Below are positions 47,477 through 58,400 of a stretch of DNA of 64,000 nt, in pieces. The notes under the pieces are model-generated. The model had not been told where the DNA came from and ran no database searches. It worked only from the letters and a program-made list of their open reading frames with translations. Position numbers and translations under genes: made by a program. The stretch is from Neurospora crassa OR74A (taxonomy: Eukaryota > Ascomycota > Sordariomycetes > Sordariales > Sordariaceae): assembly GCF_000182925.2 (NCBI RefSeq), contig NC_026505.1, positions 6,262,001-6,326,000 of the forward strand. The letters run 5' to 3'. The stretch's first letter is position 1. Each line of letters starts with the position of its first letter.

Positions 47477-48799
47477 TCTTATAGCACTTTATCAAAGTGT
47501 GTCTTCTTCATGATACCTTTTGGCCATGGGAATGGCATGCCTTGCTCCAGGAAAGCACTACCTCTGCCCATCAAGGTGCCCGGGCTCAACCAGATGCGGC
47601 TCCCACTTGGTGTCGATCAGACGTTGGTGGCATTCTCATAGGCGTCAAGTGTTTGTCCGGTAAGTGTCCAAACTGACACAAAAGCGTTTGAAGCTGAAAG
47701 GTTCAGAAGAAGGACGGGACCAACGCAAAGCTGAGCCATTGAGCAGTAGGTCACTGCCCAAGCATCACGTACCTTGCATCAAGCACGCTCATCAACGACA
47801 GCTTCTCCCTCTTTTGCAGGGAGGCACCCTTGTCCAACATGATTCAAAGGATCATGATTTCCAATTTCGTGCTACCTGCTCCCTCAGCACTACCCCAACA
47901 AAGGCAACTCCCGTGTCAGTATCTATCGGGTCTGAAGCCAAACCGTGCCCAGACACTCGTTGTATCCGGGTGTGGGCGTGGACTCGATAGCCCAAGTGTA
48001 TGACGGTCATGTCTCGAACCAAAAGAGGCCAGGATCAAGGAAGTTGAACAATTCTTCCTGTCGCGATCATCTTTCTCCTTCTGTTGCCGTTGGTGACGCG
48101 TTTCGATGTTCAAATCCTGTGCAAATCGCCATGTCAAAGATAACGCCGACATGAATCGCTGAAGTGCAACATGCAGAATCAGGAAGTGCCCCTGCAAGCG
48201 GACAGAGGCCGGAGATTGACTGGACGTTGATGTTTCGCATGTATGACATTGAGGTATTATTTCGGAGAATTGTACGTCGCCGATAAGGACCCCTTCGTTG
48301 CTTCCGATGGCGAAATGTTGTACGCGGATATCGATCCTTCCTTGGATGTTCGTTATATCTGTCGGCTGTTTCCCATTATGTTGTTTCTGAACTTGAGATT
48401 CACTCATTCTTCACCCAAGTCTGCCCGGCTTCATCTAGCTCGCTTCCCAGTCTCTGCTTGGCCCTCGCTCTCATGTTGGCGCCGTCTTCGTGTTCCCACC
48501 TCTTCCAATTTCGTTCATGAGAAGTTGGCATACCGATTAACAACACCAGAAGTGGCCTCATCAAACGGCGACGCTGCGTCAGATTGTCAGCTCCAGCCAA
48601 GATTGAATGATATCCCTATAACTTCTTGCCGAGGTTAGAGAGCAACCTCCTGTGAGCGAGAAGCATAAAAATTTTCCGCGACTTTTCATCACCAAAACCA
48701 AACACCAACACCTTTCAGTCCAAGCACAACTTGAACACAACCACGGTCCACAGAAACCACCTGAAACCACACCACGAACATCCACAAAAGACAATCGAA
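47477..48799. other. Spacer with doubtful overlapping frames
   Basis: Two opposed frames overlap here (48243-48638 plus, 47916-48407 minus). Neither shows motifs or clear splice context, so neither was called. Confidence 0.45.
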
Positions 48800-49123
48800 A
48801 TGATCACCCACACCACCTTCGGGGAGCCCATCCCTACCGTCCCCAGCGCTCCCATTCCTACGCTCCCCAAGCCGAAGCCGCCTGCTCGCTGCGAGGTCGG
48901 TGGACCTATTCCTACGGTCCCCAGCGCTCCGATCCCGACTCTTCCCGGGCCTAAACCTCCTTGTCGCACCGAGGACGGCGAACCAGTTCCCACTGTACCA
49001 AGCGCTCCGATTCCTACTCTTCCCAAGCCAAAGCCGCCTACCCGGCTGTGAAGACTCGGAGCGCGAGGATGATTGCGAGGTCGTGTACGTCCCGGCGGAT
49101 TTCACCATCCACTTCCAGTAGTG
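48800..49123 (+). CDS. Small Pro-rich tandem-repeat protein, apparently frameshifted near its end
   Basis: The ATG at 48800 (context gaaATG) opens a frame of 83 codons ending at 49051. It has three copies of a 26-residue (78-bp) unit with core PTVPSAPIPTLP and a tail PKPP-x-R, beginning GEPIP, GPIP and EPVP. In copies 1 and 2 the unit ends with R-C or R-T and acidic residues. After copy 3 this frame stops at once (PPTRL stop). One base away, another frame reads on from GCEDSEREDDCEVVYV to a stop at 49121-49123, as the repeat pattern would predict. So a one-base indel near 49046-49050, or a sequence error, probably splits one gene of about 107 codons. Function unknown; repeats suggest a fast-evolving small protein. 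Confidence 0.5.
48820..49045 (+). repeat. Three 78-bp tandem repeats inside a coding frame
   Basis: Each unit encodes a 26-residue Pro-rich block centred on PTVPSAPIPTLP. Because 78 is a multiple of three, all frames on both strands stay open, creating long shadow frames. Confidence 0.85.
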
Positions 49124-50090
49124 ACAGATCGCCGCTCGATTCACCTGGGTTTTTTTTCGAGAAGTAACTTCTAGTGGCTTCACTCGAATGAAGATAAATA
49201 ATCAAGGAGGCTGAAGGATGAATTTGACATGGGTGGGATTTCGCTCGGATGGCTTGTCGGCCCTAGATAAAGCGATCATGGGGACTCGAGGTGGCGCGCA
49301 TTGAATAGAGCTGGCTCAGGGTAACGGGCGTGCTTTGGAGAACAGGACTAGGAGGTTGTCATGGGTTGGCGACGTCGAGAAGAGAAGTTGACAAAATTGG
49401 CCATCAAGGTTCTTGTGCGCGGAGATAAGGCTGTTGATAAGGGCAACAATCCGCTTGGTAGCTTCCTTCCATTCCTGATTGAATATGAACTTGTCATGCA
49501 TATCATGATGAATCGTACTTTCTTTCTCAACCACCTTTTGGCAGAGAGGAGAGGTGAACTTACCGATCAGAACAATGATTTTCCGTTGTCCTCGAACTGC
49601 TGTCCTTCTTTCCGTTATTGTTCTTCTCCTCTCCAACGTGATTGTGCCCACCGAACAACACATGTCCTCCCACTGGCCTCACCTTTGACAACGCCCAAAT
49701 GTGCGCCATGATGTTGAACACATACCCGGCTGTCATTGTGTTTTTCTTCAATCTCCATCACGGCAGTTTACAGGCCAGTTTGTCTACCTCTTTCGCTCGC
49801 CAACCACCAACGGAACCAAGTGTCATCGACAACACCGCTTTGATGGGATGTCATGTTCATTGAAGGAGAAGTGACGGGAATCCCTTCACTTTTTTCCCCC
49901 GGGGAGGATGCCTCTGGCTCTAGGTACATTAGAGCACCCTCCCCTCGCTATTGCTCCTTTCCCGATCCTTTCTTTACCAAACAATGTACCTGACGTCTAT
50001 AAGCTTATCACCCAGGAATATGTTTAGTGCAATATTAGCTATAATGTTATTACCTAAAATACCAATATACTCGCTTTTTCCGCATCCAAA
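49124..50090. other. Intergenic spacer, no gene recognised
   Basis: AT-richer DNA precedes the next frame (50010-50080). No motif-bearing frame was seen. Confidence 0.5.
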
Positions 50091-50501
50091 ATGTCCTCTT
50101 CCAGCGCCGACTTGCAACCGGAAGTGATGAATAGCTCCCAGCCTAGCAACGCAAGCTCGTCCGTCCCCGACGTCCCCATTACTTCCGGCGCTGCCACTCC
50201 TACCCCTTCCACCCCTTCATTGTCCATCAAGATCCTCAATGCCCTCAACCTCTCATCCATCCCCGCAACCCTCAAGCTCTCCGGAAGCCTCATCAACGGC
50301 CACCCATTGTCCGACCACGGTGATAATGATTATGTTATGATCTACTCCGGAAACGCGGCCGAATGTCCTCGGTCGTTTATTATTCATCTCGATTTGACCG
50401 GCGACAATGCCGGGGATGTGATAAACAGGCAAGAGGAGGGGGAGGAGGAGCAAATAGAGGAGAAGGGTCAAGAGGATCGACTCGACCGGCAGCAGCACCA
50501 C

Positions 50502-50539
<38 letters not shown>

Positions 50540-50681
50540 CATCCCATATAATGTTGAATCAAGAGACGGCCATGACCAGAGACACTTGCAGTATGTATGT
50601 GTACATGCAACTAGGAGTGTATTTCCTGGGCAACCGGCGACGCCTTCGCCGCCCGATCGAAGCCCACCGGGGTCACGATGA
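50091..50681 (+). CDS. Hypothetical protein with polyglutamine tract
   Basis: A single frame of 196 residues with a favourable start context (ccaaaATGtcc). Residues 1-55 are Ser/Pro/Thr-rich. Residues about 42-95 look more globular (SIKILNALNLSS, LSGSLINGHPLSDHGDNDYVMIYSGN). Then comes a Glu-rich segment and RQQHHH followed by eleven Gln from a pure (CAG)11 run. The C-terminus is Pro/Ser-rich. No family was recognised. A splice or frame change after the Gln tract is possible, because the last 50 residues look less protein-like. Confidence 0.42.
50505..50537 (+). repeat. (CAG)11 trinucleotide repeat
   Basis: Eleven uninterrupted CAG codons preceded by CACCACCAC, within the frame 50091-50681. 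An expansion-prone site. Confidence 0.95.
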
Positions 50682-51307
50682 AGAATCGTTTTACTATAGT
50701 AGGCCGTTGGTGCACCGGGTGGGTTGAGGACGGAGTAGACGAGGGAAAATGGATGGAACGGGCCGAATCTAGCATTTAGGGAGACCGAATGGTAGATGAG
50801 GGTAGGAGATACGTAACTGGAGGCTAGGAAAGAAACCAAAAGGCATCGTAGCATGAAAATCCAAGCGTCTGCTTCAAGATCCTGTTCAGGGCGTTCAGTG
50901 ATGAGGATGAGGTGAACTAAAACATCCGGGCCTCCTCCTTTCTGAACGTAACCTGTTTTGCTTGACGTAGTGGACATGAACTACACCAGTCTAACGGCCT
51001 CTAGCCCTGCCTTCAATCTCGTCCGCGGTCCGTGTGATTCCCTCAGATGACCAAAAGCAACATGAATGTGTCATTGAGCCAGGACGCTTGACGAGGTGTC
51101 ATGTCGTGCGAAGGAGAACAACGCGAATGCCTTCGTGATTCAGATCCAGGAGAATAACCATTTCCCCATAAATGTGCCCCCTTCTCAAGCCTTCTCGTAA
51201 ATTCCAAGTAGCATGGCCATCTTCTTAACAAGCAAACCGGTGTCTGAAACGAAATCAACACAACAGATCCACTAGGCCATAGTTGACTGGCTTTCCACAC
51301 CTCCAAG
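50682..51307. other. Intergenic spacer
   Basis: No gene was recognised. It separates two plus-strand orphan frames. Confidence 0.5.
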
Positions 51308-52063
51308 ATGACTTCCACTTCCTCAAGGGCAGCTTCACCACCACCCTCCTCACCTCCAATCGTTCCTCGACTCCAAATCAACACCTCCATCCAGACCGAC
51401 GATGAAAACACGGAACCCGCCACTTCCAGTCCAGGTTTCCATAGATCATCCGCGCCATCGCCATCCCCAACTCTGTCAAGCCCACCTCAACCACTACCTG
51501 CGAAACCCACAGCTTCACAGTTGGAGCCCACTCCATCCATCTACTCCCCCCGCCCGGACCCTGTCCCAAACTCGGCAGACGCAACGCGAAGTACCTCCCC
51601 CGTGGGCGTCGGTCCAACTCGTCCTAACTCGCCAGCACGTTTAGTGAATGAAGATGAACCCTTGGTTCCGGAGGCACCTAGTTCGCCTGTTTTGGCTCAC
51701 TCGGTGCCTGTCACGGTTCCGGTGGGTGCGAGGGTGGGTGTGCCTGAATCAGAATTGATCCAAGACGCAGAGCGAGAGCCAGGTCAAGGCTCTGAGACCA
51801 CAATGATTACCATGCTCCGTACAGCTGGCACTGCGGATGTCACACCCGAGGGAGAAGACTTGTCCGCTAGGTTGTCAATCAAGTCACATGCGCAGACTGG
51901 GATAGACACAGACACGTATAAACTTACCCCCAGCCTCATCCCCGATGTCCCCAGCACGAGCACCAGGAAGAGCCCGCAGAAGGAGCCTGAGTCGGCGGTG
52001 GTGATGGAAGGGGAAGGAAATGAAGGGGTTGAAGATGGTAAGGGGAATGCCCATCTCTTTTAA
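51308..52063 (+). CDS. Ser/Pro/Thr-rich hypothetical protein
   Basis: A single frame of 251 residues starting ATGACTTCC. The N-terminal half is Ser/Pro-rich with PSSP and SPSP words. The middle has VPVTVPVGARVGVPESELIQDAERE, and the end is acidic (VVMEGEGNEG). It has no signal peptide, no membrane helix and no recognised domain, and is probably disordered. It belongs to the run of four low-complexity frames between 46 and 52 kb. Real coding is plausible from its length and start context but not proven. Confidence 0.42.
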   Translation: MTSTSSRAASPPPSSPPIVPRLQINTSIQTDDENTEPATSSPGFHRSSAPSPSPTLSSPPQPLPAKPTASQLEPTPSIYSPRPDPVPNSADATRSTSPVGVGPTRPNSPARLVNEDEPLVPEAPSSPVLAHSVPVTVPVGARVGVPESELIQDAEREPGQGSETTMITMLRTAGTADVTPEGEDLSARLSIKSHAQTGIDTDTYKLTPSLIPDVPSTSTRKSPQKEPESAVVMEGEGNEGVEDGKGNAHLF

Positions 52064-52556
52064 GGGTCTTGTGGTCGTGGATATTAGGTCTAGTGACTCA
52101 GATGAGGAGTGAAAGCGAGGTGAAGGTTAAGAAAGGGGGGACTGCCTTGCTGGAATTGGAACAAGTCTTGAGTTCGGATAAGATAGTCTGGAGTGGGAAG
52201 GTAGAGATGTAAGAGGCAGGAGTGATGAAAAAGCAGGACACTCGTCCAAGCCAACGTCAAAACAAGCCAAGATCTTGGAACAAAACATCATATCACACAT
52301 CACAGACACCCATTTGTTGATCATCTTGTTTTTGTGCCACGCAAAACACCCCTGAATTGTATGCTATGTCGCCAGAATCCCTGAAAGCCCGACCGTCACG
52401 CCTCCAAATGGATCCCAAATGCTGACTAGGTTTGCAGGCGGCAGATCGACTGCCGGAGGAAGCCCCAGATGCACTGTAAAAGAGAATGCACAGCCTCGCA
52501 AACACCCGGTGAGATAGAAGAGAAGGACGACAAAGCACTAAGGAGAGCGATACGCT
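52064..52556. other. Spacer, mostly eS24 3' UTR side
   Basis: This is between convergent frames ending at 52063 (plus) and 52557 (minus). No gene was recognised. Confidence 0.5.
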
Positions 52557-53612
52557 TATTTCTCCTTCTTGGGCTTGGCACCCTTGACCTTGGCAGTGCC
52601 GCGGAGGGTCTTTTGGCGGTTCTTGCGCTGCTTGCCTTTGGGGATGTTAGTGATAGATTGGGAGGTATGGGGGTAACTGAAAACATACGCTGCTGGCGGG
52701 AAGCCTTCTCGATCTTGGAGGCAAGGCCGACACGGACAAGACGGTAGTGGGGCTCGAACTTCTTCATGGCCTCGGGGGAGTCATAGACGAGGGCGAAGCC
52801 AGTGGTCTTGCCACCACCGAACTGGGTGCGGAGACCGAAGACGTTGACCTGGTCCTTGGTGGCCTTGTAGAGGGTGGCCAGCTTCTCGCGGAGCTCGTCC
52901 TTGGAGATGTTAGGACGGTTGGGGTGGAGGATATCCCTGTAGTGGTTAAAAAAGCAGGAGTAAGCAAGACTGTCCTTAAGTTGTTGAGGGAGCAACAACC
53001 GCGCATAGCAAAGCAGCTTTGGACTTGATGTGTCTCCTTCTCCGCCTCCCTCAGATTTGTATCACGATCACCGAAGCGAAACGCGACAAACCACCGCCCA
53101 CTCTCCACACGAGATGTCGTTGCGGTGTCTTTCTTGTCTGTTTTGCCCCCAATCACCATAATCCGCATCATGATGCCCCGCGAAACCGCAAGTCTTTCAG
53201 CAAGGGTCAAATGTGTTTTTGTTCTCCTTGTGTCTGTGTCCCATCTCTTTCTGGCCTCTTGAGCATCAGGCTATTGATTTCGCAGGGTACAAATGGTGGA
53301 TGATGATGGATGTGAGGTCATGATTGACTCGATCGATCGCGCATCTCGGGAGAAAGAGGGGTCTGTCGGTAGGTTTGTCGCATTCGCTTGGTGGGACTTC
53401 GATGGAAGTATTGCTCGGATATGCTCTGTGAAAGACAAGGTGAAGGTAGACATGATCAAACATGTCCATTGCTGCCTTGCTGCCACGGCGTTGACTCTTG
53501 GTCAGATTGGCAGAAGGAGGGCAACGTACACGACCATCTGCTTGCGGCCAAGCAGAGGGTTGCGGATGAACTTGCGAGTGCGCAGGGTGACGGGGGAGTC
53601 GGAGTCAGCCAT
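52557..53612 (-). CDS. rps24: 40S ribosomal protein eS24 (RPS24)
   Basis: Three exons on the minus strand, 53612-53530, 52936-52689 and 52636-52557, give 136 residues, the normal eukaryotic length. It begins [20 protein letters not shown], continues [27 protein letters not shown] across intron 1, and has [20 protein letters not shown] and [10 protein letters not shown]. It ends in the basic tail [13 protein letters not shown]...KPKKEK. Intron 1 is unusually long for this window (593 nt, GTACGT...TACAG); intron 2 is 52 nt and ends in AAAG. eS24 is a small-subunit protein needed for pre-rRNA processing. The first exon carries only the first 27 codons. Confidence 0.96.
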
Positions 53613-54223
53613 CTTGGTGTCTTGCGGGCGAGTTGACGATCAAGACCGAGAAGTGCAGCAGCGGACGGAGGAGCGGTTGTGCTTTTTTTGAAGTCGTTTT
53701 TTGCACTTCGCTGCGCACGGGGCACACGACAACTTGCGGTGGAGCCACTGAGAAAATTCCACTCTCGTGCCGCTTAATTGGGTGCAAGCCCTAATCGTGT
53801 GGGAATGTGGCCTGGGATGTGAGGCGTAAATCTTGGCGCTTGTTCTGCTTTGGGAGTGCGGGGTGGCTCGTGCTTCACCTCAGCCCCGCCCAAAAGTGCA
53901 CAGACGTTGCCAAGGCAGTCTTCACGGTTGTCGTCCCAACTGCGATCGTCCAAATCAACAATCAACAAACATGTGGCCGAGTGCTGCCTCTCGTCCAGTT
54001 AAACCATGATGGGATTTGTTCATGTATTCAATTTTCTTTTCCACAACTAAAGCATGATCCAGGACAGCGCTCCCCTGTTTTGACTTTTCCCTGGTTGTCT
54101 AGCCGTGGTGTCAGAGGAACGAAGCGACAATGCGACAGCCATCAAGGTTGACCGATAAGCTCTTATCAATTACACACACCACCCCGGCGTCAAGCTCGAG
54201 CCTACTCCCTCCAGCTCCCCTAC
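53613..54223. other. eS24 promoter region
   Basis: This is 611 bp between the eS24 start and the stop of the next minus-strand gene. Apart from the TTAGGG core I see no feature. Confidence 0.55.
53789..53794 (-). promoter_or_regulatory. TTAGGG element upstream of eS24
   Basis: On the minus strand the sequence reads GATTAGGGCTTG, placing a TTAGGG core about 180 bp upstream of the eS24 ATG. TTAGGG/ACCCTAA sites bound by Tbf1-type factors are known in ribosomal protein promoters of several ascomycetes. A single hexamer can occur by chance. Confidence 0.35.
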
Positions 54224-55488
54224 CTACTTCCGCCTCAACTGACAGATGTGTATCGGCATCAGATCATTATAGAACGGCCCAGTCTGCTCAGATCTAGGCG
54301 GCACCGGAAACTCCGCATGAACCACCTCCAACCCCCTGCCCTCACACACGCTCAGAAAGCTCTCGTACGTCTCCCGATTCCTCTCCGTCGCCGCAATCAC
54401 TACCTCCACCTTGGGAAATAGTTCGACTACTTCCTCAACCGTGGCCACCAACGCCGGAATAACGCTTTTGTCATATGTGATATCTGCGCCCAGCACCACG
54501 TCCACTTCCCGTCCTCCGTTCCATTGCGCCTCCTCGGTGCCGACAAGCGCGTGACCCCACCATAGCTCCATCGGCTGGACGGCATCAGACCCCTGAAGCC
54601 CGTTGAGGAACAAGCTGTCAGGCAAGTTGGCCACGACTTCGTCTGACCCGTCGGTGGCGATGACATGTTTGGCCCCGAGATACTTGGCGCAGAGGATGGA
54701 GACGTAGCCTGTTCCTGCGCCGAGTTCGAGCACACGCTTGCCGCGGACGAGGGAGGGATGCGTGAGGAGGTACTGCCCCAAGTGGAGGGAGGCTTCCCAG
54801 GTGCGGAGGCCGGTAGTGCCGGAGGCGGCGATGAGGTTGCGGGATTCTAGGAGGGTGATGTGCGGCTCCTCGTCAGAAGAAGCCGACGATGCCTCTTCCC
54901 GGCCCGGTTGATCCGGATCTTGTTTATAGGCATAACTGCCGACGCCGAGATTTTGATCGAGAAGGGACAGGTGGTAAGTGACGTAGCATTTTTGCTGCGC
55001 GGCATCGGCCTCGGAGGGTAACCGCAGCGAGAGCAGATGGGATAATCTTGTGTAGAGATTGTCCGAAAGGCCCTAGTAAATGATGGCAAAAGAAACAACT
55101 TGGTGAGGAAACGTGCTACGAGGGGGTGGTAGGTAACTTGGATTTGAACTTTGCAGCAGCCAGCCGAGACCTTCCTACTTCAAATCCGGCCACACCTTCA
55201 ACGCATGGAACTGAAATGACCATTACAGAAACTTACATATTGGTCCCAGTCCTCAATACTTTCCTCAATCCTCTTCACCAGCTCCTTCAGGACTCTCAGC
55301 TGGTACCGTGGGGGTGCGGGATTCTTGATGTCCTCGCTAAACAGCTGCTCGTACAGTGTCTCCTGGACTGATGCATCGCACAGGTACTCGCCGTCGGGGA
55401 AGTCCACGACCGGCTCGAGCTGGTGATACTGCCGGCAAAAGCGAGCAATTTGCATATGCTTGCGCTTTATTTGGGTCGTTCTAGCCAT
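54224..55488 (-). CDS. efm3: eEF2 protein-lysine N-methyltransferase (EFM3/FAM86 type)
   Basis: Two exons on the minus strand, 55488-55237 and 55072-54224, give 366 residues; the 164-nt intron is GTAAGT...CTAG and phase 0. The N-terminal helical part (residues 1-120) matches the FAM86 arrangement, with helices around the FCRQY and LYEQLF words. ITLLESRNLIAASGTTGLRTWEASLHL leads into methyltransferase motif I, VLELGAGTGYVSILCAKYLG, at about 197. VIATDGSDEVV, VVLGADITYDKSVIPAL and IAATERNRETYESFL follow. The GLRTW and ADITYD words separate this family from other class I methyltransferases. In yeast Efm3 methylates eEF2 at one lysine. Cytosolic. It lies in the same orientation as eS24 downstream, both being translation genes. 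Confidence 0.9.
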
Positions 55489-58400
55489 TGTTGATGTGGT
55501 TTGCCGGCAGCACAGCGAGGCAATGGTGACGTGGTGACGGCGGTCGTTGACTGACCAAAGTTCAGCGACTTTTGCAAAGTTCCAAAGTTGGATGTCGTGG
55601 ACCCACTTTTCCTTCTCGTTCGGCGCAGTCCCAGTCACGTGTGTCCTCGCCGCTCTTCCCCTTTTTCAGGCTTGGCAGTTATCGGCCAGCATTGACACTC
55701 GCTCATTCTCAAAGAATACCGCCGTCGAGCAACCTTCAGCACATTCATGCCTACTCTTCCGAGTGAAACTGAACGACCATCAGAAAGCTACATTCGCCGG
55801 ATGTCACTGTCAATCTTTAACACGACAGAACGTGGCGCACCACTAACAAAAGCGCAAGAAACCAATGCACCAAACCGTGATCCAATGTCGATTGGTACCG
55901 GATATCGACCTTAGGGCCACGAGCCTTGCTCTCACAAACCATTCCAGCTGGGTACACAAAGGCCTGCAAGAGTCCGATACTATCAGAGATGATGGCCGTG
56001 CGGGAACGGAATTGAACAGCTGAGAGCCCGGAACCCCCACCACGGGTTTCCAAGCGGAGACGCCTCCTGACCGTTGACTGGAACTGGAACGGTCCGAACG
56101 GCATACCGAGTTAGACTCCATTATCCGAGTTGGGAACAAGGAAGCCGGGAAACCCCCCAAAGACAAGGGAAGCACAGCATCCAAGCGAGGCCCATCTAGA
56201 TCCCACGACATCCTGCGACATCGTGCCGGAACTGCAGGCAGGTTGATGGCGAGCAAGCAACTGCTTATACTCGAAGTCGCCAGCCGAAACGGATGGTAAC
56301 AAGGTTGGCGTGATAGGTGTACCTACCTACAGACAAGGTAGTGTCGTTTATCTACTTGTCTGTTGTCCATTGTCCTTCAATCAGGCCACTCGGTCCCCCC
56401 TGAACCGCTCGAAATTTCCCAACTCGTCAAATCTACCTATGTCGCCAACACTACCGTCAACACAACAAGTACTACGTGCATCTGCCTCCCCATCACCTAC
56501 CCAAAGTGTCTTGCGGAACCGGGCCGTTACATCTAACCCTGTCCTCGCAAGGAACAATGGAACACGTCTCCCCAATGTTCTCCAAACTATCGACATGGCA
56601 GGGCCCGGTCACGCCTGGAATATTGAGACAACTGCAAAATGACGAAGCAATCGACTGACACAAGCAACTTTGAGGTTGCCAGGCGACTGACTAGACCCCC
56701 GAAAGACCCAGCCCATTCAGGAACGTCAGAGTCCAGACCTATGTCATGACATTGACTCCTCGCTGATAGGTCAAGTCACCCATCAGTCTGCATGATCTTT
56801 AACGCCCCGACTTTCTGAATACGAGTTTCAAGTAGTAGCCCCTTGAGAAATATTGGACAAGTAGACGGAGGCGTCGTCATACCTCTACTTCCTAGAAGAC
56901 TCAAAGGGGTTGTATGGTTCGCCATTACAGCTTGGCTTCTGGTTGCCAGTTGCCAGCCCGCGCGGGAAAGTCTGCCTACACGACACTACTACACTGCTAG
57001 GTGCATTACAAGTCGAGCACCACAAGGGCCGCGCCGCTGCCGGAAATGCATCGTGCGGCTCGTGTTGCCTCGTTCTTCCCACCTCGCATGTAGATTCTTA
57101 GAGGTAGGTGGGTACGTCTTGCCTTCCCTGCTGACATAGGTACCTACGACCACCTACCTCTAGAGATACATATATACAACACACTGACTCTGGCACGTCC
57201 ACCCCTGATCTAGGTAGCTAGTAGAGGTAGTCACCCCCATTCTCAAGCGGATGTATCGATGCTGTGCCGGGTGTGCGTGCCATAACAGGTAATTCTTCGC
57301 GGTGTATTTGTACATGTCCCTTACCTCTCCTGACCCTCTACATCCAGAGATAAGGTAGGTGCCATACTTGGTTGCGGGTTGGTGGGTACCAGCATCAATC
57401 CTATCACCACCTGTACCATTTATCAAGCATCAAGCATCAAGCATGTCAGCCAAGTACCTCTATTCTAGATGCCAGGCGGCACGGGTAGATCACCTCCATG
57501 TCGAGCTCAGATTGATACACGCACGCGCCACCGCCGGATAGATTCGTCCGTCCTTGTTGGTCCTCCTCCACCACATACATAGTGCCCGTTCGTTACCTGT
57601 ATCTACCTCTACACTCTGCTCTACCTTTCCAGGTATCTAGACTTATGTCGACCTGGCCCGCTTAGCGTAGATGCCTTGGCGCTACATATAGACTTCGATT
57701 TGACATCTGATCTAAAATGGAGAAGATATGAAGACAGGAAGACATGTAGACATGTAGACATGATGTCCGCGTGCCATTCGACATTCTTCCCGAGACCCCG
57801 GACCCGGACCTGGACCCGGAGTCCAGTGCCCCGGATAGATAGGAATCATCCCCTGAAAATTCGGGATAAGTGATATAATCAGACAACCTAGGTACCTAGG
57901 TAGCCAAATGAGCCAGGCCAGGCCAGGCCAGATCCAGATCGGCGTTAATCCCCCTGCCCTCTCCCTTCTCCCCTCTCCGCGGAGGTGGGTACCTCTAGGT
58001 AGGCAGTCTTGTGAAGCCAATTCGCCCTAGTGTCCCTAGGTACCTAGAGGTAGAGGTAATATGCCCGGGGCCTTTCGTTCTGGTCCATGTCTACATATGA
58101 TAGCCCTAGAACAGGTCCAGTCCAGTCTGACCACGATGACTCGACCTACCTATCACACCAGCCCAGGTCCGTTATTCCAACGCTCCATGTCGTTCTTACC
58201 CTACTACCTCTACCTAAGTAGGTAGGATCAGGTACTAAAGGGGTGTACGGCTACGATCACAATACATACAACCTCGTAACCTCCCCTCCCCTCCTTGCAT
58301 CCCCTGCAGCCACACCTAGAGGTAATATGCTGCAAAGCGATATCTCAACATTGCACCATCTGCACCTTGCCGGTTTCAGAAATACATGTAGATTGTGTAC

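Noticed and set aside
47916-48638. Overlapping opposed frames of 131 and 163 codons
   Set aside because: They exclude each other and neither has motifs, splice sites or a convincing start context.
48689-49183. 164-codon minus-strand frame with Gly/Arg repeats
   Set aside because: It is a by-product of the 78-bp in-frame repeats of the plus-strand gene, which keep every frame open.
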